Source: Syntrophales bacterium (GTDB lineage Bacteria; Desulfobacterota; Syntrophia; Syntrophales; PHBD01). From it: 64,000 nucleotides of DNA. This document shows, in pieces, positions 8,486-17,151 of the stretch; positions within the stretch are counted from its first letter, which is position 1; each line of letters starts with the position of its first letter. The DNA is taken from positions 192,594 through 256,593 of the forward strand of contig DAOSEM010000004.1 of assembly GCA_035363115.1 (NCBI GenBank), given 5' to 3'. The notes beneath the pieces are model-generated. The model was not told where the DNA came from. It was given only the letters and a program-made list of their open reading frames with translations, and did no database searches. The translations under genes were made by a program, and so were the position numbers.

Positions 8486-10120
8486 ATGAAGACCTCCCGG
8501 ATCCTGATCTTCATCTCCGTTCTGCTCGTACTGGCAGCGGCCTGCTCGCGGCCGGAAGGAGATGAGCGCCGAAAAGGTGCTGCCGACGCCCCTCCCGCCT
8601 ACGGCGACATCCTGGTGACCGGCTCCATCGGCGACGCCAGCAACCTCATCCCGATCCTTGCCTCCGACAGCGCCTCCCACGATATCGCAGAACTCGTCTT
8701 CAACGGCCTCGTCAAGTACGACAAGGACATGAACGTCGTCGGCGACCTGGCCGAGTCCTGGGACATCTCGAAGGACGGGCTGGTCATCACCTTCCACCTG
8801 CGGAAAGGCGTGAAGTGGCACGATGGCGCGCCTTTCACGGCGGAGGACGTTCTCTTCACCTACCGCCTCACCATCGATCCGAAGACACCGACGGCCTACG
8901 CGGGGGACTTCCTGAAGGTGAAGAAGGCGGAGGTCCTGGATCCGCACACCTTCCGGGTCACCTACGACCGGCCCTTCGCCCCGGCCCTCACGAGTTGGAG
9001 CGCCTCGGTTCTTCCCAGGCACCTGCTGGAAGGCAAGGACATCAAGTCCACGCCGCTGGCCCGGAGGCCCGTGGGGACGGGGCCTTACCTCTTCAAGGAG
9101 TGGGTGACGGGGCAGAAGCTCGTGCTGGCGTCGAATCCCGATTATTTCGAGGGCCGGCCGTACCTGGACGGCTACATCATGCGGATCATTCCCGACACGG
9201 CCACCATGTTCCTGGAGCTCCGGGCCGGCGGGATCGACCGGATGGGCCTCACGCCCCTCCAGTACACCCGGCAGACGGAGAGCACCCTGTTCCGGCGGGA
9301 CTTCAACAAGTACCGCTACCTCTCCTTTTCCTACACCTACATGGGCTACAACCTGCTGAACCCGATGTTCTCCGACAAGCGGGTCCGCCAGGCCATCGCC
9401 TATGCCGTGGACAAGGAGGAGATCATCCGGGGGGTCCTCCTGGGGCTGGGGCGGGAGGCCACGGGACCGTACAAGCCGGGGACCTGGGCCTACAATCCCT
9501 ACGTCCGGAAGTATCCCTATAATCCGCAGAAGGCACGGGAGCTTCTGGCCGAGGCGGGCTGGCGGGACACCGACGGGGACGGCGTCCTGGACCGGGACGG
9601 GAAGCCGTTCACGTTCGAGATCCTGTCCAACCAGGGAAACGAGGTGCGGGGCAAGTGTGCCGAGATCATCCAGCGCCGCCTGGCGGAGGTGGGCATCCAC
9701 GTGAAGATCCGGGTCGTTGAGTGGGCCGCTTTCGTCAACGACTTCATCAACAAACGCAAGTTCGACGCCACCATCCTGGGCTGGACGATTCCCCTGGATC
9801 CGGACATCTACGATGTGTGGCACTCCTCCAAGACGGGGCCCCAGGAGCTGAACTTCGTCTCCTACCGGAATCCCGAGGTGGACGCCCTGATCGAGAAGGG
9901 AAGGGGAACTTTCGACCAGAAGGAGCGGAAGAAGGCCTACGATCGCATCCAGGAGATCCTGGCGGAGGAGCAGCCCTATTTGTTCCTGTACGTGCCCGAT
10001 GCGCTGCCCATCGTTTCGGCCCGTATCCGCGGCATCGAGCCGGCGCCGCTGGGGATCACCTACAATTTCATCAAGTGGCATGTTCCGAAGGAGGAGCAGA
10101 AGCTCGTCATGGTCCGGTAA
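8486..10120 (+). CDS. Peptide/oligopeptide ABC transporter substrate-binding lipoprotein (SBP_bac_5)
   Basis: 544 residues. The signal peptide ends in LAAAC with the lipid-modified Cys at residue 20. The mature part is a class C solute-binding protein of the OppA/DppA type: DLAESWDISKDGLVITFHLR, GVKWHDGAPFTAEDVLFTYR and VRQAIAYAVDKEEII are hallmark segments. It would bind peptides or another solute in the periplasm. No Opp/Dpp permease or ATPase genes are adjacent; it sits 51 bp after the MacB permease gene and may be co-transcribed with the efflux pump. The family is certain; the partner is unclear. Confidence 0.93.
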   Translation: MKTSRILIFISVLLVLAAACSRPEGDERRKGAADAPPAYGDILVTGSIGDASNLIPILASDSASHDIAELVFNGLVKYDKDMNVVGDLAESWDISKDGLVITFHLRKGVKWHDGAPFTAEDVLFTYRLTIDPKTPTAYAGDFLKVKKAEVLDPHTFRVTYDRPFAPALTSWSASVLPRHLLEGKDIKSTPLARRPVGTGPYLFKEWVTGQKLVLASNPDYFEGRPYLDGYIMRIIPDTATMFLELRAGGIDRMGLTPLQYTRQTESTLFRRDFNKYRYLSFSYTYMGYNLLNPMFSDKRVRQAIAYAVDKEEIIRGVLLGLGREATGPYKPGTWAYNPYVRKYPYNPQKARELLAEAGWRDTDGDGVLDRDGKPFTFEILSNQGNEVRGKCAEIIQRRLAEVGIHVKIRVVEWAAFVNDFINKRKFDATILGWTIPLDPDIYDVWHSSKTGPQELNFVSYRNPEVDALIEKGRGTFDQKERKKAYDRIQEILAEEQPYLFLYVPDALPIVSARIRGIEPAPLGITYNFIKWHVPKEEQKLVMVR

Positions 10121-10236
10121 GGACGGGTTCCGGGGCGGCGGGCGGATTTTTCGTTCCCCGAACGTGTCCGGGCCGGCGGGACTCCCGGCAGCAGATCAAT
10201 CCGGCGGCAAGCCGGTCGACAGGAAGGTATGGAAAC

Positions 10237-10752
10237 ATGGCGGAGATCAAGAGCACCATCGATCTGATCATGGAGAGGACGAAGAACCTCTCCCTGTCGG
10301 AGGAGGAAAAGACGGCCATCCGGAGGCGGGAGGCCGAGGGGAAGGCCAAGGGGTGGATTCAGCGCTACCGGGACGGAATGGCCACTCTCCGGGACCTGAA
10401 GAAGGAATACGCCGAAGAGAAGAAGGAGTTTCCCGAATCGGAGAGGATTTTCCGGTCGGCCCTGCTGGAGCACGTGGAACCCGGGGGAGAGAACGGAGCC
10501 GTCTTCGAGCTCATGGAAAAGGTCTTGAAGATGAAGACGGAGCCGGCGCGGGAACTGGCCGAGGCCGGCCGGGAGGACCTGTCCCGGATCGTGCTGGAAG
10601 GCCTGGAGGCGGTGCGGGAGGCCCTGCGGCGGAAAGGGGTCTCCGGTGCGGCGGTCATCCCGAATCCCAATCGGGATCAGGCCCTCCTGGAGAGGGTCCG
10701 GGAGGAACGATCGGCTTTCCGGAAGCGGCTCCTGAAGCGGCTGGCCGTCTGA
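10237..10752 (+). CDS. Hypothetical helical protein
   Basis: 171 residues, highly charged and predicted almost entirely helical (for example LSLSEEEKTAIRRREAEGKAKG and DLKKEYAEEKKEFPESERI). No signal peptide, membrane segment or Cys residues, so a soluble cytoplasmic protein. I do not recognise a family. The ATG is preceded by AGGAAGG at a suitable distance. It is 116 bp downstream of the solute-binding protein and converges with the MBL gene, only 3 bp away, so it is probably last in the efflux-operon transcript. Codon use resembles its neighbours. Confidence 0.7.
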   Translation: MAEIKSTIDLIMERTKNLSLSEEEKTAIRRREAEGKAKGWIQRYRDGMATLRDLKKEYAEEKKEFPESERIFRSALLEHVEPGGENGAVFELMEKVLKMKTEPARELAEAGREDLSRIVLEGLEAVREALRRKGVSGAAVIPNPNRDQALLERVREERSAFRKRLLKRLAV

Positions 10753-10755
10753 CGA

Positions 10756-11400
10756 TCAGCGAAGGTAGGGGAACCAGGTCTTCTCGATTTCCTTGAAATT
10801 TTTCCGGACGGCGTCGCGGCCGGCGACGATCCCGCCGTGGCCCGTCAGGAGGTATTCCACGTCCAGGGCGGCGAGGCGGCGGATGCTCTGCATCAGGGCC
10901 TTCCCACTCCCGCCGGGCATGTCGGTCCTTCCGATTCCCCGGTCGAAGACCACGTCCCCCGTGATCAGCACCTTCTTGTCCGCCCAGTAGAGACAGACCG
11001 AGGCGGGCGAGTGGCCCGGAGCCAGGATCACCTGGAGCCGGATGTCCCCGATCATGAGGTCCCCCTCTCCCAGGAAGAAATCCGGCTCCGGAAGCTTCAT
11101 GTATCCCGCGGCGTACTGATTGAAGAGATCGTATTCCCGCTGGTTCATGGCAAAGAGGGCCGGGGGCGAGAATTCTCCGATCGACTCCAGGTGATCCGGG
11201 TGGGCATGGGTGATCAGGACGACGTCGATCCGGTCGCGGGAAAGCCCCGCATCCTTCAGTCCCCGGTCCACGTGGTCCAGCAGGTGCCGGTGGCCCGGAT
11301 CCACGAGGATATTCTTCTCCCCCTCGAGCAGGTAGGCGTTGCAGTTGTTCTCCGAGTAGCTCTGCCACAGGAAGGCGTGGACGCCTTCGGTCACATTCAT
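10756..11400 (-). CDS. MBL-fold metallo-hydrolase
   Basis: 214 residues. The metal-binding THAHPDH motif (HxHxDH), a following GHSPASVCLYW histidine, the bridging Asp in FDRGIGRTD and the final TGHGG are all present, so a complete binuclear beta-lactamase-fold hydrolase. These hydrolyse thioesters (glyoxalase II type), phosphodiesters or related bonds. No signal peptide, so cytoplasmic. It is last in a minus-strand set led by the LysM amidase, with a 41-nt gap to the gene upstream. Substrate not predictable. Confidence 0.9.
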   Translation of the reverse strand: MNVTEGVHAFLWQSYSENNCNAYLLEGEKNILVDPGHRHLLDHVDRGLKDAGLSRDRIDVVLITHAHPDHLESIGEFSPPALFAMNQREYDLFNQYAAGYMKLPEPDFFLGEGDLMIGDIRLQVILAPGHSPASVCLYWADKKVLITGDVVFDRGIGRTDMPGGSGKALMQSIRRLAALDVEYLLTGHGGIVAGRDAVRKNFKEIEKTWFPYLR

Positions 11401-11441
11401 GGTCGGTCCTCCGTTCGTTCGTCGCGGGCGCTATAGCACAA

Positions 11442-12014
11442 TCAGAATTCGATTCCCAGGCGGATCCGGGGTTCGACAATCACCCCGACCCCCTCGATGG
11501 TCTCCCGGTAGGAGCCGGAGCGAAGCTGGCCCGGAAGGCTCTGAAACCGCTCCCAGCGCCTTGTCTCCGGGGTCTCCCAGGGGGTGAGGCGCTTCAGGTG
11601 ATCGTCTTCTCCGGGCATGGTGGACAGGGACAGGCGGAAGTTCCCATAGTAGAACTCGTTCCATGTGCTCCCGTTTGTTTTTTCTCCCTGCCCCGGGCCG
11701 GTATCGGACGGGGCGGCCCAGAATTTCTCCCGGTCCTGCCAGGATTTGCCGAAGGGGAGAAAGCCGTTTCCTCCCAGGTATCGGCGAAGCTCCTCCCGGA
11801 CGGCGGCCTCCTCCTTCCGGACCGATTCCCCGCTGCGGACCTCTTCTCCGGCAGACGATGCCGTGGAAGGGCCGGCGAGAACCTCATCCGGCGCCAGGCC
11901 CGCGACGATGAATCCGGCGGGCCGGAAATCCGGACGCGACCCGGCGTGTAGAGCCGCGGGCTGCGGGGCCAGCAGCAGGATCAAGAGGACCTGCACGAGC
12001 AGCTTCTTCATCAT
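11442..12014 (-). CDS. Exported hypothetical protein
   Basis: 190 residues. An N-terminal signal peptide (MMKKLLVQVLLILLLAPQPAALHAG) is followed by a hydrophilic region with an Arg/Glu-rich helix (VRKEEAAVREELRRYL) and a C-terminal part rich in aromatics and ending in Phe. No recognised domain. It begins 5 nt after the stop of the LysM amidase and so is probably co-translated with it, suggesting a periplasmic or outer-membrane role linked to cell-wall turnover. That role is only inferred from position. Confidence 0.65.
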   Translation of the reverse strand: MMKKLLVQVLLILLLAPQPAALHAGSRPDFRPAGFIVAGLAPDEVLAGPSTASSAGEEVRSGESVRKEEAAVREELRRYLGGNGFLPFGKSWQDREKFWAAPSDTGPGQGEKTNGSTWNEFYYGNFRLSLSTMPGEDDHLKRLTPWETPETRRWERFQSLPGQLRSGSYRETIEGVGVIVEPRIRLGIEF

Positions 12015-12019
12015 CGCTT

Positions 12020-13813
12020 TTATCGGCCGGCAGGAGCCGGGACCCGGAGACGCCGGTTTACGTAGAGGGGATCGTCGCGCTGGATCGAATTCAGGGCCAT
12101 CAGGCTCTCCACGGAGGTGTGATGGCGGCGGGCAATCTCCGTCAGGTTGTCGCCCTTCTTTACCCGGTAATAAATCATTCGTTCGCTCTTGCCCGCCGAT
12201 GCCTTCTTCGGTTTTTCGTCGGACGCGGCGTCATCGGGATCCGTCCCGTCGGCGGGAATTTTCAGGAGGCGTCCCACAAACAGGGGATCGTCCCGCTTCA
12301 TGTCGTTGGCCTCCAGGAGGGCCTGGAGCGAGACCTGCCGGTCCCGGGCGATCGATCCGAGCGACTCCCCCCTTTTCACCCGGTAGGTGAGGATGCGCCG
12401 CTTCGGTGCCTTCTCCCGGGTCCCCGCCACCTTCTTCGGCGCGACCGCTTCTTCTCCGGAGTCCAGGGCAGGCACCTTGATTTTCAGGCCCCAGAGGAGC
12501 GGATCGTCGATCTTCCTGTTGTTGAGCTTCAAGAGGACCGCCAGGGTTGTGCCGTACTTTTTCGCAATTCCGTCGAGGGTTTCACCTCGCTTTACGAGGT
12601 GAAGGGCCACGTCCGTCCGTTCACCCCGCCCCCTTTTCACGATCTTCACATCCGGGCCGCCGGTCTCTTCCGTCGGCAGAAACTCGGTGACGGCGTCGGC
12701 GATGGCCGCGGCGATCTTCTGCTGGTGCAGGCGGTGCTTGAGGAGCTTCTCCTCCTCCGGGTTAGAGATGTAGGCAGTCTCAACCAGGACGGAAGGAATG
12801 TCCGGCAGCTTCAGGACCCGGAAGGGGGCATGCTGCACGGTGGCGAACTTGATGCTTCCCACATGTCCCATGTGATTCAGGACCGTCGAGCCGAAGAGCC
12901 GGGACTGGTTGATGGTGTTCGTCTGGAACATGTTGAGCAGGATCGCATCGGTATCTTCGCCGTTCTCTTCCTCCGATACGCCGCCGATGATGTCCGAGAG
13001 GTTTTCATTGGTCGCCAGGAGGCGGGCCGCCTCGTTGGAGGCCCCGGTCAGCGACAGGGCGTAGACAGAGCTGCCCCGGGCGTGGGTTCCCTTCACGGCG
13101 TCGGCATGGATGCTGACGAAGAGGTCCGCACCGTATTCCTTCGCGATGGTGACGCGCTTACGGAAGGGCACATAGTAGTCGCCGCTCCGGGTCAGGAAGG
13201 CCCGGTAGCCCTCCCGGCCGTTCAACTCGTCTCGGAGCTTCCTGCCGATCTGGAGGACCACGTCCTTTTCCTTGGTGCCGTGGCGTCCGATCGCCCCCGG
13301 ATCGTCTCCTCCGTGGCCGGGATCGATGATGACGATTCGGTCCCTCCGATCCTTCTTCACGGCCCGGCGGGTCTCGCTCTCCTTCTTTTCCAGGGCGGGC
13401 AGCCGGAGGTCCACCACCACCCGCTCGGGCCGGTCCTGGAAACGCTTCAGACGGAACACGTTCGACTCGGCACCCTCCGGGAGATGGAGCTCCGCCCGGA
13501 GGGCGTTCCCGGGGCCCCGTCCCAGGACGATCTTTTCAATGGCCGGCTTGTTCATTTCGAAGGAAGAGGGGAGGGAGTCCCGCGGGGTGGCATTCTGGAA
13601 ATCGATGAAAACCCGGCCGGCTTCCTTGTGTACGGTGAAGACGATTCCATCGCTCACGTCAAAGACGACCCGGGTCTGGTCCGGGGCCGTCCAGTGGCGG
13701 ACGTTCTGGATTTCCGCTCCCGCAAAAGCCGGGGCGGACATGAGCAAAATCAGGGGAATGACCGCCATGGCGGCCCGCAAAAGCGGACAGATCCTGGAAT
13801 ACAACACCGACAT
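12020..13813 (-). CDS. N-acetylmuramoyl-L-alanine amidase with AMIN and three LysM domains
   Basis: 597 residues from the ATG encoding MSVLYSRICPLLRA. Order: signal peptide (1-32), AMIN domain (about 33-138), a charged linker, Amidase_3 catalytic domain (about 160-380) and three LysM repeats (about 415-597). Zinc and catalytic residues are visible in DPGHGGDD (His167), TKEKD (Glu182), SIHADA and VETAYISNPEE. It cleaves the amide linking stem peptide to MurNAc; AMIN targets AmiC-type enzymes to the septum and LysM binds glycan. The frame extends about 900 nt further upstream but that part is antisense to metF and is not used. Divergent from metF. Confidence 0.92.
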   Translation of the reverse strand: MSVLYSRICPLLRAAMAVIPLILLMSAPAFAGAEIQNVRHWTAPDQTRVVFDVSDGIVFTVHKEAGRVFIDFQNATPRDSLPSSFEMNKPAIEKIVLGRGPGNALRAELHLPEGAESNVFRLKRFQDRPERVVVDLRLPALEKKESETRRAVKKDRRDRIVIIDPGHGGDDPGAIGRHGTKEKDVVLQIGRKLRDELNGREGYRAFLTRSGDYYVPFRKRVTIAKEYGADLFVSIHADAVKGTHARGSSVYALSLTGASNEAARLLATNENLSDIIGGVSEEENGEDTDAILLNMFQTNTINQSRLFGSTVLNHMGHVGSIKFATVQHAPFRVLKLPDIPSVLVETAYISNPEEEKLLKHRLHQQKIAAAIADAVTEFLPTEETGGPDVKIVKRGRGERTDVALHLVKRGETLDGIAKKYGTTLAVLLKLNNRKIDDPLLWGLKIKVPALDSGEEAVAPKKVAGTREKAPKRRILTYRVKRGESLGSIARDRQVSLQALLEANDMKRDDPLFVGRLLKIPADGTDPDDAASDEKPKKASAGKSERMIYYRVKKGDNLTEIARRHHTSVESLMALNSIQRDDPLYVNRRLRVPAPAGR

Positions 13814-13921
13814 GAAGGCGATGTACCAGCATTGACCAGGAAAATCAACCGGTTTCACGAAATGTGGTTGACAAGGAACGGCCGAAATGACATGAATACC
13901 GGCCTTTAACGGAGCCTCGAT

Positions 13922-14839
13922 ATGGAAATCAAGAAAATCCTGAAGGAAAACCGATTCTGCCTCTCCTTCGAGGTATTTCCGCCCAAGCGGGAGGGAAACC
14001 TGGAGAGCCTGTTCTCGACGATCGGGGAACTGGGCACGTTCGATCCCCACTTCATCTCCGTCACCTATGGCGCGGGCGGAAGCACCCGCGACAAGACCCT
14101 GGAGATCGCCTCGAAGGTGAAAAACGACTTCCAGCGGGAAGTGCTGGGGCACCTGACCTGCGTCGAGGCCACCCGGGACGACATTGCCCGGACGCTGGAC
14201 GCCTTCCGCGAGCGGAACATCGAGAACATCCTTGCCCTCCGGGGAGATCCGCCGGCGGGACAGGAGACATTCACACCCACCCCCGGGGGCTTCCACTTCG
14301 CCAGCGACCTGGTGGAGTTCATCCACCGGGGGTGGCCCTTCTGCATCGGCGTGGCGGGATATCCCGAGGGCCATCCCGAAGCGGCCTCTTTCGACGACGA
14401 CCTGAAAAACCTCAAGAAGAAGATTGATGCCGGGGCGGATTTCATCGTTACCCAGCTCTTCTTCAACAACGAGTTTTTCTTTCGTTTCCGCGACCGCGCC
14501 CGGGCCATGAAGATCCAGGTCCCCATCCTGCCGGGGCTGTGGCCCATCCTGAACTACAACCAGATCAAGCGGATCGTCGGCCTCTGCGGCGCCACGATTC
14601 CCTCCGGCCTGGGCGATAAGCTGGACCGCGTCATGGAGCGGCCCGGGGAGGTCGAGAAGTACGGCCTGGAGCATGCCGTCCGGCAGGCCGAGGAGCTGAT
14701 CCGGAGTGGTGTCGACGGCCTGCACATCTACTGCATGAACCGGAGCGAGCCCGTCAGGGCCATCCTGGGGGCCGTGAGCATCCCACGGGGAAGGGCGGAA
14801 GATCCGGGAGCGGCGGAGGCCGGGCGGATCCGGTCCTGA
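13922..14839 (+). CDS. metF: 5,10-methylenetetrahydrofolate reductase
   Basis: 305 residues, normal MetF length. Landmarks are LSFEVFPPKREGN (catalytic Glu region), SVTYGAGGSTRDKT, LTCVEATRDDI, LALRGDPP and DFIVTQLFFNNEFF, all characteristic of the FAD-dependent TIM barrel. It reduces methylene-THF to methyl-THF for methionine synthesis; in anaerobes with a Wood-Ljungdahl pathway it can also serve the methyl branch, but no neighbouring genes of that pathway are seen. Start ATG has GGAG upstream. Transcription is probably stopped by the strong hairpin at 14958-14998. Confidence 0.95.
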   Translation: MEIKKILKENRFCLSFEVFPPKREGNLESLFSTIGELGTFDPHFISVTYGAGGSTRDKTLEIASKVKNDFQREVLGHLTCVEATRDDIARTLDAFRERNIENILALRGDPPAGQETFTPTPGGFHFASDLVEFIHRGWPFCIGVAGYPEGHPEAASFDDDLKNLKKKIDAGADFIVTQLFFNNEFFFRFRDRARAMKIQVPILPGLWPILNYNQIKRIVGLCGATIPSGLGDKLDRVMERPGEVEKYGLEHAVRQAEELIRSGVDGLHIYCMNRSEPVRAILGAVSIPRGRAEDPGAAEAGRIRS

Positions 14840-14957
14840 CGAACATTCCCGGAATATTCACGAAGACGGAATCAGGCGGCGGGAAGATTCCCTGAAACTT
14901 CCCGGCACCTGGTGAGACAGACCGTTCGAAAGCGGGCGATCGGCCCGGACGGTACAG

Positions 14958-14998
14958 GCGTCGACCGACGGATTCAATCCGGGTCGACGCTTTTTTTT
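14958..14998 (+). terminator. Rho-independent terminator downstream of metF
   Basis: GCGTCGACC pairs perfectly with GGTCGACGC, with an inner CGGAT/ATCCG stem, and the hairpin is followed directly by eight T residues. It lies 119 bp after the metF stop and just before the promoter of the XRE gene. Confidence 0.9.
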
Positions 14999-15050
14999 GC
15001 CCTGCAGAAAGATCCGTAAACGCGTCTCGGAGGAAGAATCAGATGTGTAA

Positions 15051-15088
15051 GTAAAATAAACTTGACAATATGTAAAATAGAGTATACT
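15051..15088 (+). promoter_or_regulatory. Promoter of the XRE gene with flanking direct repeats
   Basis: TTGACA (15062-15067) and TATACT (15083-15088) resemble a sigma-70 promoter with a short 15-bp spacer. The octamer GTAAAATA occurs at 15051-15058 and again at 15072-15079, exactly 21 bp apart (two helical turns), bracketing the -35 box. This is a plausible autoregulatory operator for the downstream XRE protein. Confidence 0.5.
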
Positions 15089-15123
15089 AACGCCCATCAC
15101 GATCAAGACCAAGGAAACCCGGG

Positions 15124-15354
15124 ATGCCGAAATCTCTGCCGCAGTTGAAAATTGTGAATCGCCTGCATGTTCTGCGGGCGGAGCGCCGGATCACCCAGGA
15201 GCAGCTTGCAAGGGAGGTCGGTGTGACGAGGGCGACGATCATCGCGATCGAGGGAGGGGGGTACAATCCGTCCCTTGAACTGGCGTTTCGCATCGCCCGG
15301 TATTTTCAGACGGACATAAACTTGATTTTCCAGATTGCTGAGGAGGAGAAATGA
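15124..15354 (+). CDS. XRE/Cro-family helix-turn-helix regulator
   Basis: 76 residues, a single HTH_3 domain: LHVLRAERRITQEQLAREVGVTRATIIAIEGG followed by PSLELAFRIARYFQ. This matches the small YgzD-type regulators that are normally encoded immediately before an integral membrane protein, as here: its stop overlaps the next ATG (ATGA). Likely a repressor of its own two-gene operon, perhaps relieved through the membrane partner. The start ATG has AAGGAAA upstream and lies 36 bp from the -10 box. The region is noticeably richer in A/T than metF. Confidence 0.88.
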   Translation: MPKSLPQLKIVNRLHVLRAERRITQEQLAREVGVTRATIIAIEGGGYNPSLELAFRIARYFQTDINLIFQIAEEEK

Positions 15355-15947
15355 AACGGTTCGATACAATCCTGCTGAAGGTCTTTCTATATGGGCTTCC
15401 CGTCGGCGTCGTATTCGCCGTTTTCGGCTATTGCTACAGCCAGGGTTTGCTGGATCGGAACAGCAGTCTTGCCGGACTTGTGAATTCGCTTTCCGGATTG
15501 TTCATTGCGGCCTGGATGGCGATTTCCCTTTATCTTTGTTTTCGGTTGATGGTCTCCGAGACCCTGAGAGATCAGGTGATCTCCAGGATCACCTTCATGA
15601 GAGAGCGGGACGAGCGCGAAGCCGTCCTGACGGGAAGGGCAACCAGAACCACGTTTCTGATCACGCTGGCCATGTTGTTTTTCCTGTTTTTCCTCTCCTG
15701 TGTTCAGGTGTCGGTTTACCGCGTCCCACCCGAGCAGGCTGTTGACGGCAAGACGGGGATGATCAGCCTGGGTGTTGGTTTCCATCTGCTCGAACAGGAT
15801 AAAGAGGTTCAGGTATCAGGAACGCTCCAGCGGGAAAACATCTTTCTGTACAATGGATTGCCTGTTTCAAGCGAGGCGCTCATCCTGCTCTTGATCGCGC
15901 TGCAGATCGGTTCCTATAATGATTCGATGCGTCGGCTCATGAAATGA
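15351..15947 (+). CDS. Integral membrane protein paired with the XRE regulator
   Basis: 198 residues with four hydrophobic segments: about 11-29, 40-62, 102-121 and 175-190. Between the second and third lies a basic/acidic cytoplasmic stretch (RITFMRERDEREAVLTGRATR). The pairing of a one-domain XRE repressor with a small membrane protein is recurrent in bacteria and archaea (DUF2178-like partners), but I do not recognise this protein by sequence. It overlaps the XRE gene by 4 nt. A role in membrane-linked control of the regulator is inference from architecture only. Confidence 0.75.
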   Translation: MKRFDTILLKVFLYGLPVGVVFAVFGYCYSQGLLDRNSSLAGLVNSLSGLFIAAWMAISLYLCFRLMVSETLRDQVISRITFMRERDEREAVLTGRATRTTFLITLAMLFFLFFLSCVQVSVYRVPPEQAVDGKTGMISLGVGFHLLEQDKEVQVSGTLQRENIFLYNGLPVSSEALILLLIALQIGSYNDSMRRLMK

Positions 15948-16080
15948 TCGCCCGAAATGCGGACCGGTCCTTCCACTCTCCTGCCGGCATAGAAACACGA
16001 TTTTACCGGCACGCATAAAATTTTGGGAAGAGGTGATTCAGGAGAAAAGGGTGATTGGACAGGATGTCCAGAGAAGGGAA

Positions 16081-16119
16081 AGCCCGCACCATGCGGGAAC
16101 ATGATCCGGGCTCCGCTTT
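16081..16119 (+). repeat. 39-bp hairpin repeat, copy 1
   Basis: The core AGCCCG...CGGGCT encloses a central CATG-CGGGAA-CATG, so the unit folds into a hairpin by itself. It is nearly identical to the reverse complement of copy 2 (16271-16309), including the trailing CGCTTT. Confidence 0.7.
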
Positions 16120-16270
16120 GTCAAGCGTGTTTCCCTGTCGCGTTCAACCTCTGGATTAGGTGATTTTCTAACATACAAAGCTTCAAAAGGGAACGGAAAT
16201 ATTTAAGCATGTTTAAGATCCGAAAGATCAACAGGGAGTTCTGCGGGAGGAGATGACAGACAGGACATAA

Positions 16271-16309
16271 AAAGCGAAAGCCCGGTCCATGTTCCCGCAT
16301 GGCCGGGCT
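16271..16309 (-). repeat. 39-bp hairpin repeat, copy 2 (inverted)
   Basis: The reverse complement matches copy 1 over about 39 bp with only a few differences. The unit itself forms a roughly 12-bp hairpin (AGCCCGG...CCGGGCT) with one bulged base. The pair brackets about 150 bp, resembling a REP/BIME or a small MITE-like element. Confidence 0.7.
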
Positions 16310-16579
16310 CTCTAAATCTCGTTCCAGAGTTTTCGAACGCATAACAGGGAAGAGATGAACTCCTGGAACGGACCTGCGTGCATTATGCAAAAAAAGATAC
16401 ATCTGTCAATACGGGTTTTCCGTACGTAAATGAGTTTTCTGTGAATTTACAATGTTAAGTGGATCAGAGAACTACGTTCAAGCCGGAGATCTTCGTCTCC
16501 AACCGGAACCGGAAAAAGGGGTCAACGGTTCTTCATTGACATAGAATCAATAAATGCAAGGCATTCGGCATCCGGTCAT

Positions 16580-17140
16580 TCAGCGGGACTGCAGGGGGGA
16601 ATCCGCCGATCTTTTCGCCTTTGCCTTCCGATACACCATTGGGAGCACGATTCGGCACAGGAATTTCCTCCAGCCGGATAGTGAGTGAGCGTGACCGGAA
16701 AGGCTGCGGCCGCATTGACTGCATTCCGATGCATACCAAGAAAACGGAGTGCTGCATTCGGAGCAGGACCAGCGCTTCTTTTGCGTATCCAGCCAATGGA
16801 CGGCGCCGTCACGTTGAATGGATTTGAGGTTGGGTACGGCCTCGCGGGCATGGGGGAGGAACTTGGCGGAGGACTGCCACGCCCTGTACGTCCTGCAGGG
16901 ATAATCGCCACAGTCGATGCAGTGTGCAATCCCTTTGTCCCGGGCACAGCGGCGCAGGCTGCACATGCTGCAACCAGCGTATACGACGTCCGATTTGCAC
17001 CCGCCGCAGACAAGATCCGCACTGGGCACGCTTCCGAGACAGGCGGCCAATCCGTCCGCACGACCGGTTTGGCCGAACATGGCGATCGAACAGGCGCTGC
17101 AGTAGAGCCCGCAATACGTATCCGGGTTGAAAGGATTCAT
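16580..17140 (-). CDS. Cysteine-rich DUF3795-type protein
   Basis: 186 residues with about 20 cysteines. The start NPDTYCGLYCSACSIAMFGQ followed by CGGCKSD, CSMCSLRRCARDKGI and HCIDCGDYPC is the signature of DUF3795 proteins, which are thought to bind metal through these Cys clusters. A second, zinc-ribbon-like set (CSECSTPFSWYASECSQCG) lies near residues 124-145. No signal peptide. Function is unknown; these proteins are frequent in anaerobes. Its start lies close to the DUF4337 remnant upstream on the same strand, within the accessory region. Confidence 0.8.
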   Translation of the reverse strand: MNPFNPDTYCGLYCSACSIAMFGQTGRADGLAACLGSVPSADLVCGGCKSDVVYAGCSMCSLRRCARDKGIAHCIDCGDYPCRTYRAWQSSAKFLPHAREAVPNLKSIQRDGAVHWLDTQKKRWSCSECSTPFSWYASECSQCGRSLSGHAHSLSGWRKFLCRIVLPMVYRKAKAKRSADSPLQSR

Positions 17141-17151
17141 ATAACCCCAAT

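Larger units (their letters stand above)
15948..16579. other. Gene-free A/T-rich region
   Basis: 632 bp with no supportable gene. It contains the inverted pair of 39-bp hairpin repeats described separately and is markedly richer in A/T than the chromosome around it, in keeping with an accessory insertion. Confidence 0.5.

Noticed and set aside
12119..13909. Plus-strand open frame of 596 codons
   Set aside because: Antisense to the LysM amidase; no domains.
13814..14725. Upstream extension of the LysM amidase frame
   Set aside because: Antisense to metF; the signal peptide is at the internal ATG at 13813.
14840..14957. Possible structured RNA or riboswitch after metF
   Set aside because: Only local GC pairing is seen before the terminator and no known aptamer core could be recognised.
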